Shown here piece by piece: positions 57,695-64,000 of a stretch of 64,000 bases of DNA (its first letter is position 1; the number at the start of each line of letters is the position of its first letter). This DNA comes from Persephonella sp. KM09-Lau-8 (GTDB lineage: Bacteria; Aquificota; Aquificia; Aquificales; Hydrogenothermaceae). The notes beneath the pieces were generated by a model that saw only the letters and a program-made list of their open reading frames with translations, was not told where the DNA came from and ran no database searches. The stretch covers positions 99,842 through 163,841 of the forward strand of contig NZ_JNLL01000002.1 of NCBI RefSeq assembly GCF_000703085.1. The letters run 5' to 3'. Made by a program: the position numbers and the translations under genes.

Positions 57695-59360
57695 TCTTGA
57701 AGAACTAAAAGAAATACTCTCCGATTATAAAATACTGTTTGTCGACACAGAAACAACTGGGCTTAACCCCAGAAAAGATAAAATACGACTTGTACAAATA
57801 AAAGCTCCCGGAGTAGAATCCATAATAATAGATGCCTTTCAACTGAAAAATCTCCATGTCCTTGATCCTATTTTTGAAAACAAGACCCTAATTTTTCACA
57901 ATGCAAAATTTGACCTTTCTTTTCTGGTTAATTCAGGAATAAATGCTGTTTTAAAAAGCAAAATCCACGACACAATGATAGCCGGAAAAGTTTTTGAACC
58001 TGAAAAATCCCATTCCCTAAAAAATATGGTAAAAGACCACCTTTCCATACACTTAGATAAAGAAATGCAAATATCTAACTGGAATCAAGAACTAACAAAA
58101 GAACAACTGGAATACGCAGCAAAAGATGTTATCTTCCTGGAAAAACTATTTGTCAAAATAAAAAACAAATACAACTTATCAAACTTATTATATAGAACAG
58201 AATGCTCTATAATACCTGCAATAGTAGAAGCAGAATATAAAGGGTTTAAAATAGATATTGAAAAACTTCTTGTAAATCTTGAAAATAAAAGGTTAAAAGC
58301 GGAAGAGATAGCTTCCTACTTAAAAACAAAGTATGGGATATCTTACTCAAAACCTAAAGAGATAGCATCTGCACTAATAAAAAACGGAATTAACCTACCC
58401 AAAACAAGTAAGGGAAATTACGAAACATCTGAAAGGGTTTTGAAAAACATAGAACACGAAATAGCAAAACAGGTTCTGGAAATCAGAAAACTAAAAAAAG
58501 AAATTGATATCCTTGAAAACTATCTCATCTCCTCGGATAAAGATGGAAAAATTCATCCAACCTTTCATACATGGAAAACAGTATCAGGCAGAATGAGTTG
58601 TGAAAACCCAAACATTCAGGCAGTTCCAAGGAAAAAAGAATTTAGAGAACTGTTTATATCTGATGAAGACAAAGTACTTATAGGAGCTGATTATCCACAA
58701 ATAGAGTTGAGAATAGCAGCAGTCTACACAAGAGACAAAAATATGATCGAACTGTTCAAAAAGGGAATAGACCTCCATAAGCTAATAGTATCCAAAGTTA
58801 TGAATATACCTTACGAAGAAATAAACGAAGAGCTAAGACAAATGGGAAAACCGGTAAACTTTGGGGCTTTATACGGAATGTCTGCAAAAAAGCTTATGGA
58901 ATACGCAAGAAATGTATACTCAGTAAATATGAACTATGATGAGGCAAGAGTTTTTTTAAAAATATACAAAGAAACATACCCACAAATTGCCCAATGGCAA
59001 GATATGACAATCAGAAAAATACAAAAACATAAAAAAATTCAGGTAAAAACACTTCTGGGAAGAGTAATGACAGCAGAAAGATACACAGACGCACTAAATT
59101 ATCCTATACAAGGAAGTGGAGCAGACCTGATTAAACTTGCCATAGCATACTTCCACAGCAAAAAAAATAAACTGAATCTTGAAGCAAATATAGTAAATGT
59201 AATCCACGATGAGATTATAGTAGAAGCAAAAAAAGAAACATCCGAAAAAGTATCAAAACTTCTAAAAGAATCAATGCAGTGGGCTGCAAAAAAAATAATC
59301 CCTGAAATACCCTGTCCCGTAGAAGTCAAAATAGGGAAAAACTGGCAAGAAATAAAGTAA
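57675..59360 (+). CDS. polA: Family A DNA polymerase with 3'-5' exonuclease
   Basis: 561 aa. The exonuclease domain has LFVDTETTGLNP (Exo I, about 17-28), LIFHNAKFDLSFL (Exo II) and LEYAAKDVIFLEKL (Exo III). The polymerase has VSGRMSCENPNIQAVPR, motif A GADYPQIELR (about 337), motif B RQMGKPVNFGALYGMS (about 390) and motif C VIHDEII (about 511). There is no 5' nuclease domain. This compact layout matches the Aquificota/thermophilic-virus PolA lineage. GGAGAT upstream; overlaps the previous gene by 20 bp. Confidence 0.93.
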   Translation: MFKVINNLEELKEILSDYKILFVDTETTGLNPRKDKIRLVQIKAPGVESIIIDAFQLKNLHVLDPIFENKTLIFHNAKFDLSFLVNSGINAVLKSKIHDTMIAGKVFEPEKSHSLKNMVKDHLSIHLDKEMQISNWNQELTKEQLEYAAKDVIFLEKLFVKIKNKYNLSNLLYRTECSIIPAIVEAEYKGFKIDIEKLLVNLENKRLKAEEIASYLKTKYGISYSKPKEIASALIKNGINLPKTSKGNYETSERVLKNIEHEIAKQVLEIRKLKKEIDILENYLISSDKDGKIHPTFHTWKTVSGRMSCENPNIQAVPRKKEFRELFISDEDKVLIGADYPQIELRIAAVYTRDKNMIELFKKGIDLHKLIVSKVMNIPYEEINEELRQMGKPVNFGALYGMSAKKLMEYARNVYSVNMNYDEARVFLKIYKETYPQIAQWQDMTIRKIQKHKKIQVKTLLGRVMTAERYTDALNYPIQGSGADLIKLAIAYFHSKKNKLNLEANIVNVIHDEIIVEAKKETSEKVSKLLKESMQWAAKKIIPEIPCPVEVKIGKNWQEIK

Positions 59361-59378
59361 GAGAAAAATTTCTCTTAC
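59357..59378. repeat. Palindrome over the polA stop codon
   Basis: A 22-bp inverted repeat with arms GTAAGAGAAA and TTTCTCTTAC; the polA TAA lies in the first arm. An identical copy covers the stop codon at 62135-62156. No T-tract follows, so it looks more like an mRNA end or processing signal than a classic terminator. Confidence 0.7.
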
Positions 59379-59426
59379 AAAACATCAAAAGCTTTTATTA
59401 AAAATCTAAAACAGGAGGGAATTAGT

Positions 59427-59777
59427 ATGTCATTATTTGCCCAAATCAGTGAAGAAGCTAAAAAGGAAGAAAAACAACAAGCTAATACCCAACAAACAGA
59501 AAAACAGGAAAATACAAAGAAAAAAGAACCTAAAAAAATAGAAGTAGAAGCCCACATAACAATTGTATTTAATCCTTCCTCAAATACCTTTTCGGCTGCT
59601 CTAAAAGTTGGAAATATTCTAGAAACTGTAACATCTGAATCCTTAAATGAAATAACAGAACATTTAACAGCACTAATAAAAAAAGAAGCTTTCAAAAAAC
59701 CTGAAAAATCCAAAAAACAAACAAAAAAACAAGAAACTGAAAAAGAAGAAAAAACAGTATCTCTTTTCGGGTTTTAA
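59427..59777 (+). CDS. Unknown Lys/Glu-rich protein, 116 aa
   Basis: Charged N-terminus and C-terminus flanking a small domain (HITIVFNPSSNTFSAALKVG, ILETVTSESLNEITEHLTAL). The C-terminal tail ends TVSLFGF, which resembles a short hydrophobic clamp- or SSB-tail-like peptide, a speculative reading. AGGAGG upstream; 2 nt before the helicase gene. Confidence 0.55.
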   Translation: MSLFAQISEEAKKEEKQQANTQQTEKQENTKKKEPKKIEVEAHITIVFNPSSNTFSAALKVGNILETVTSESLNEITEHLTALIKKEAFKKPEKSKKQTKKQETEKEEKTVSLFGF

Positions 59778-59779
59778 AA

Positions 59780-61594
59780 ATGGAAAAACTAACACAAGCC
59801 CAACAAAAAGCCGTAACGCATTTGTCTACACCTCTCCTTGTAATAGCAGGAGCTGGAACAGGAAAAACAAAAACAATAACAGAAAAAATAAAGTACTTAC
59901 GGAAAGACTTTGGAATACCTCCGGAAAGAATACTGGCTATAACATTTACAAACAAAGCCGCAAAAGAAATGAAGAAAAGAGTAGAAGAAGGGGAAACTTT
60001 TCCTTATATAAAAACTTTCCACTCCTTTGCTCTTACTATTTTAAAAACACATCCAGAAGAAGCTTTTAACGGGGAAAATTTCTCAATACTAGACGAAAAA
60101 GATCAGCTGGAAATAATAAGGCAAATACTAAAGGAGAAATCAATAGAAATTGAACCAAGAAAAGTGTTAAACGAAATATCCCTGTTTAAAGAAAATAAAA
60201 AAGAAACAGACCCCCAAATAGAAGAAATTTTCGTCGAATATCAAGAAAGGCTCCTAATGAGCAACAGTCTCGATTTTGACGACATTATAATAAAAGCAAA
60301 TGAACTGCTGGAAGAACATGAAGAAATTCGAAATTTCTGGAAAGAAAGCTTTGATTACATACTGGTAGACGAATTTCAGGATACAAACAAAAATCAGCTT
60401 AGGCTTATTAAGAATATATATAAGGAACCGTTTATCACAGCCGTTGGCGATCCAAATCAATGCATATATTCATGGAGAGGAAGCGAAATAAAAAATATAC
60501 TTGAGTTTAAAAAACACTTCCCGGGTGCTCAAATAATAAAACTTGAAAATAACTTCCGCTCAACTAAAAAAATACTTCACATGTCAAATGTTCTCTTAGA
60601 AGGAACTATTCCAGAAGAAATGCTTCCTGTTTTGAAATCCAACAGAGAAGAAGGAAAATTACCTGTTTTGAAAATATTTAAATCTGATACAGAAGAATCC
60701 AAAGCCATAGCAAAAAAAATAAAAGACCTTCTATCTACATACTCTCCATCTGATATAGCTGTTCTTGTTAGAAAAAACAATCTCATACCTGAAATAGAAA
60801 AAAGGCTTTTGGAAGAAAAACTACCCTATAAAACTGCAGGAAAAATAAAGTTTTCAGAAAAGTCAGAAATAAAACTCATTCTATCTTACATAAGAGCTGT
60901 CCTCAACAAAAAAGATGAAGCTGCATTCTTCTACTGCATAAACAGACCAGCAAGAGGCATTGGAAAGAAAACACAGGAAAAAATAAAAAACTCATTCGAA
61001 AAAAATTGGATATATACCGCACAAAAGATTGCCCAAACTTTACCTGACAAACAACAAAAAGCTGTAAAAAACTTTATCAAAATACTTGAAACAATAGAAA
61101 AAGAAATAGAAACAGAATCTGCAAACCTAATAGAAAAAATAACAGAATTAATAGATTTAAAAAATTACCTCATAGAAAAATATAAAAGCAAACAAGTTGT
61201 CGGAAAAAAGCTAAAAAACATACAAATTCTATCGGAAATGCTCAAAGAAAACAAAAGCCTTGAAGATTTCATGGAAATGCTTTATCTAGAATCCGGACAA
61301 GATCAGATTGACAAAGAACACATAACAATAGCAACAATACACTCAGCAAAGGGTCTGGAGTTCCCTGTAGTATTCATTCCTGCACTGGAAGAAGGAATCC
61401 TTCCCTCCGGAACAGATATTCATGAAGAATTAAGGGTTCTATACGTAGCAATTACAAGAGCTAAAGACCTTCTGTTTCTTTCTGCCGCAAAATATAGAAA
61501 AGGATTTGACGGAATACCCCAAAAAACAAAGCCGTCAAGGTTCCTAAAAAACATCACAAAAGTTTATAAAACAAAAAGTCTAGTAAAAACATAA
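59780..61594 (+). CDS. UvrD/Rep/PcrA-family SF1 helicase
   Basis: 604 aa. Motif I VIAGAGTGKTKTITEKI, Ia ITFTNKAAKEMKKRV, II ILVDEFQDTNKNQL (about 195), III AVGDPNQCIYSWRGS, IV LENNFRSTKKIL, V TIHSAKGLEFPVVFIPAL and VI LRVLYVAITRAKDLLFLS are all present, so it should be an active 3'-5' helicase. Slightly shorter than chromosomal UvrD because the 2B region is reduced. In an operon with primase and PolA it can serve as the plasmid replicative helicase. Confidence 0.93.
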   Translation: MEKLTQAQQKAVTHLSTPLLVIAGAGTGKTKTITEKIKYLRKDFGIPPERILAITFTNKAAKEMKKRVEEGETFPYIKTFHSFALTILKTHPEEAFNGENFSILDEKDQLEIIRQILKEKSIEIEPRKVLNEISLFKENKKETDPQIEEIFVEYQERLLMSNSLDFDDIIIKANELLEEHEEIRNFWKESFDYILVDEFQDTNKNQLRLIKNIYKEPFITAVGDPNQCIYSWRGSEIKNILEFKKHFPGAQIIKLENNFRSTKKILHMSNVLLEGTIPEEMLPVLKSNREEGKLPVLKIFKSDTEESKAIAKKIKDLLSTYSPSDIAVLVRKNNLIPEIEKRLLEEKLPYKTAGKIKFSEKSEIKLILSYIRAVLNKKDEAAFFYCINRPARGIGKKTQEKIKNSFEKNWIYTAQKIAQTLPDKQQKAVKNFIKILETIEKEIETESANLIEKITELIDLKNYLIEKYKSKQVVGKKLKNIQILSEMLKENKSLEDFMEMLYLESGQDQIDKEHITIATIHSAKGLEFPVVFIPALEEGILPSGTDIHEELRVLYVAITRAKDLLFLSAAKYRKGFDGIPQKTKPSRFLKNITKVYKTKSLVKT

Positions 61595-61610
61595 AAAAGG
61601 AGGTTAAAAG

Positions 61611-62138
61611 TTGAAAAAATATGTCCTAATAAATCAAATCTTAAGAACAATAGAAAAGAAACATATAAAAACTTTTGGGTGGGTAGGAAAAGGAAATCTA
61701 TCGAAAATATACGGAAAAAATAGCTACATGTTATACGACTCCTTCCCACCTCTTGACATGCAGAACTACCAAGAAAAAGTAACTAACTTAAGAAAGGTGG
61801 TGGCCTTCTATTCGGCAATACTCAATACATACGAAGCTATAGAAGAAGCAGAAATAAAGATAGAAACCCCTGACCAATTTAAAAGATTTGCAAGAAGCTA
61901 CGAAGTTATTTTTGAGCCTTCTCCAAAAGAAGGAGCTCTATGGATAGGAGTTGGTTTTGCAAAAGAAGAACATCCTTATATACAAATCGACAAGCTTATT
62001 CAAAAATCAAAAGAAGAAATAAGAAAAACCCTAAACATAATGAAAAAAGCACAAAAAGAAATGCCTGGAGAAATCTGGGAAAAAGTGTTAATCGGATTAA
62101 ATCATCCCCTCAGCAAAAATTTCACCAAAACAATGTAA
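61611..62138 (+). CDS. Unknown protein, 175 aa
   Basis: TTG start with a strong GGAGG (AAGGAGGTTAAAAG). Mixed alpha/beta with KTFGWVGKGNLSKIYGKNSY and EGALWIGVGFAKEEHPYIQI. No family recognised. The stop codon lies inside the second copy of the GTAAGAGAAA palindrome. Confidence 0.6.
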   Translation: MKKYVLINQILRTIEKKHIKTFGWVGKGNLSKIYGKNSYMLYDSFPPLDMQNYQEKVTNLRKVVAFYSAILNTYEAIEEAEIKIETPDQFKRFARSYEVIFEPSPKEGALWIGVGFAKEEHPYIQIDKLIQKSKEEIRKTLNIMKKAQKEMPGEIWEKVLIGLNHPLSKNFTKTM

Positions 62139-62156
62139 GAGAAAAATTTCTCTTAC
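62135..62156. repeat. Palindrome over a stop codon, second copy
   Basis: Identical 22-bp sequence to 59357-59378, again with the upstream gene's TAA in the first arm and a new ribosome-binding site (GGAGG) directly after it. Confidence 0.7.
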
Positions 62157-62167
62157 TGGAGGAAAAA

Positions 62168-62407
62168 ATGGCTGTAATAACAATTTTTGACCTTGCTAAA
62201 CTTGGAATCAACTACCCTAAATGTCCTGCATGCTCATATGAATCATCAATATTTCTAACAGCTGAAGATCCAACTGAGGACATTATTGAAATCTTTAAGA
62301 AGGATGAACTGGAAAAACTTGAAACACCCCCTATATGTAACAACTGCTTCTGTGAAATTTTAAACGAAAACAAAAGTTATAAATTCAAATACTTTACAAG
62401 GAGGTAA
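62168..62407 (+). CDS. Small zinc-ribbon protein, 79 aa
   Basis: ATG 62168 follows GGAGGAAAAA; a longer frame from 61940 overlaps the previous gene and is rejected. CPAC (near residue 19) and CNNCFC (near 58) form a likely zinc ribbon separated by an acidic stretch. Function unknown. Confidence 0.65.
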   Translation: MAVITIFDLAKLGINYPKCPACSYESSIFLTAEDPTEDIIEIFKKDELEKLETPPICNNCFCEILNENKSYKFKYFTRR

Positions 62408-62410
62408 AAA

Positions 62411-62626
62411 ATGTCATCAAATCCAAAAACAGAAAAAGTAGTAGTTGAATTTAACGGAAAAAAATGGGAGTTTGACTATGCCCCAGACCTTGATGAAAAA
62501 CACTTCAAAAAAATACTTGCTACAGAAGCTCCCGAAATTGTAAATGCAAATGCAAAAACCTCCTACACGGATAACGGAAAAACCAAAGTAATAAAATTTG
62601 AAAAAAGTATAGGGTATAAAGGATGA
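62411..62626 (+). CDS. Small unknown protein, 71 aa
   Basis: Strong AAGGAGG site. VVVEFNGKKWEFDYAPDLDE and GKTKVIKFEKSIGYKG suggest a small beta-rich fold, with an Asn/Ala/Lys-rich middle. Overlaps the next gene by 4 bp. Confidence 0.6.
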   Translation: MSSNPKTEKVVVEFNGKKWEFDYAPDLDEKHFKKILATEAPEIVNANAKTSYTDNGKTKVIKFEKSIGYKG

Positions 62627-62853
62627 AGCTAAAAGAAGAAAAGAGCAGTATTCTACTGGAAAGAATTACAGAAATTGAAGAAAAAAGCAAAAACGTTGAA
62701 AATATGCAAATTGAAGAGCTGAAAAAATTCATGGATGAAACACTTCAGCTAATAGAAGACTATAAAACAAACCAGGGAAAAGCAGAAAAACTCATAGAAT
62801 CCATAAAAAACACTCCTCCAGTACCAAACACAAAAATAAGACAATTATTATAA
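62623..62853 (+). CDS. Small coiled-coil protein, 76 aa
   Basis: Almost entirely charged helix (SSILLERITEIEEKSKNVEN, MQIEELKKFMDETLQLIEDY). No family recognised. Translationally coupled to the previous gene. Confidence 0.58.
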   Translation: MKLKEEKSSILLERITEIEEKSKNVENMQIEELKKFMDETLQLIEDYKTNQGKAEKLIESIKNTPPVPNTKIRQLL

Positions 62854-62863
62854 AGGGCAAGTT

Positions 62864-64000
62864 ATGATAAAAATAAACGAAGATAAAGTATTTAAGAGGC
62901 TTAATCTAATATCCAGCAAATATTTAATAAAATCCCTAGCTAAAAAAAAGCTCTGGTAATTAAAGATGAAAAAAACAGACTTGAAGAAATTAAAAAGGTA
63001 TTAAATCTGCTACAACAAAATGAATACACAATACCCTATCTTTTTAAAACTCTTTTCATAGATGAATATATGGAAATATTCGGCCATTTTTCTCAGGCTT
63101 TCTCTATCCATGAATGTTTTACAAAAGAAGAAAAAGAAATACCTATCCTTGCATTTATGTTAAAAAAAGACTTCATTCCGGTTCCTTCCTTCTATCCTAT
63201 CCTTCAATTAAAATACCCTGAAAGTTTTGCAGTAGCTCTTTATCTTACAGAAATAAATGACTTCACTCAGGAATATATAGATTTGGAATATTATGCAGAC
63301 CCTACAACATATAGAAAATTTAACTTTACATACAGTGCAGTTCCAATATCAGTATTTCTTACTCTTTTTTCCGAATATAACCAGATATATGATAACTTTA
63401 CTTCTCCATATGAAACAATAAAAGCAAGTATATACCCAAGCTACGGGTATAACCATCTGCTTGCCTACGAAGCAAAAAAAAATAACTCAAAATTTCAAAG
63501 ACAGAAAAGAACTTGCCAGTTTATAAAAACGAAAAAAGGGAAATAAAAAATGAGTATTACCTGGAAGAAATATATGAAAACTATTTTCTGGAAGAACTTT
63601 CCCTTGCGAAATAGAAGCAATATTAATACTGCCCAGAAACATAATATCTATATATACTCTCACAGGAAAGCAACCTAAAGAAACAGTGGCAGAAATAGTC
63701 TACGACACATTCAAAGACAAAACCGATAAAAAATTCTGGAAAAATTAATAAAGGATGTATTCGAAACAGAAGGTGAATTTAACAGAATACATTTAGAAGC
63801 AAAAAAAGTACTGGAAGGAACCCTGGATGCTCCCTCAACAATAACCCTTCTGGAAATTTCCGAAAAAGAAAAACAAAAAGCTAATAAATATGTTCAAAAA
63901 CGGACTTAAAATCTGGAAGAGTTCAAAGAAATCCAGATAAAAAACGTAAAAAACACCTTTTTGAAGCCGCTAAAAAACTGGAAAAGTTTCAAAAGAAAAA
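62864..64000 (+). pseudogene. Unknown protein, repeatedly frameshifted, runs off window
   Basis: From ATG 62864 (AAGGGC upstream) coding signal continues to the window end but changes frame about five times. All changes are in the -1 direction: the A8 run at 62942-62949, an AAAA near 63505, TTTCCC near 63600, A6 near 63730 and A5 near 63895. Restoring one base at each gives a continuous protein of about 370 residues (e.g. IPYLFKTLFIDEYMEIFGHF ... LEKLIKDVFETEGEFNRIHL). The only sizeable intact frame is 63070-63546. The pattern fits homopolymer undercalls near a contig end better than true decay. No domain recognised. Confidence 0.5.

Noticed and set aside
61940..62167. Upstream extension of the small zinc-ribbon gene
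   Set aside because: It overlaps the preceding gene in another frame; ATG 62168 has a strong GGAGGAAAAA site.
1..64000. rRNA or tRNA genes
   Set aside because: No cloverleaf with a T-loop consensus or rRNA-like stretch was noticed; a tRNAscan-type search would settle it.

Overview
The window is AT-rich (roughly one third G+C by eye) and reads as accessory DNA: a conjugative plasmid, a plasmid-like megareplicon or an integrated element from a thermophilic bacterium. Lys/Glu/Ile-rich proteins, a stand-alone PolA with a 3'-5' exonuclease but no 5' nuclease, and GC-rich structured RNA islands in AT-rich DNA suggest an Aquificota-like host. That is inference; no rRNA or tRNA was recognised to confirm it.

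Layout. (1) 1-3.2 kb is a dead replicon: iterons plus a Rep_3-type initiator gene carrying an internal deletion and an IS607 insertion. (2) 3.2-33.2 kb is an F-type conjugation region, almost all on the minus strand. It comprises traL-E-K-B-V(two parts)-(TraC-like)-C-trbI-signal peptidase-traF-OmpA-trbC; an operon of TraN-like adhesins interleaved with GGDEF and EAL genes; a TraD coupling protein with an HD-domain protein that may be a MOBH-like relaxase; and a pilin gene with an M50 intramembrane protease. (3) 33.9-36.5 kb is an operon of five short or unknown genes, each preceded by a GC-rich multi-stem leader whose long-range stem buries the ribosome-binding site. This is the most novel feature of the window. 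(4) 36.8-39.7 kb is a sigma factor gene split by a second IS607 element. (5) 39.7-44.5 kb holds a minus-strand operon with a glycosyltransferase, an AIM24-family protein and a HerA-like ATPase, plus exported and unknown proteins. (6) 44.6-55.3 kb is a membrane/zinc-ribbon-FHA operon, the intact second initiator gene with its iterons, and a Ser/Thr kinase - PP2C - coiled coil - ClpB-like AAA+ - radical SAM operon. (7) 55.3-64 kb is a replication operon: second primase, unknowns, PolA, UvrD-like helicase and small proteins.

How it fits together. A cointegrate of two replicons is likely: two Rep genes, two primases, and an 85-bp intergenic block shared by the two origin regions. Rep2 is intact and Rep1 has decayed. 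Five minus-strand operons share one promoter pattern (extended -10 with TTGAAA or TTGAGA exactly 21 nt upstream), so transfer, adhesin and envelope genes probably form one regulon.

Caution. Several genes are broken by single-base shortfalls at homopolymers (trbI, 33982-34145, 56280-57694 and repeatedly in 62864-64000). All shift in the same direction. Sequencing undercalls are the simplest explanation, though two sites are canonical -1 slippery heptamers.
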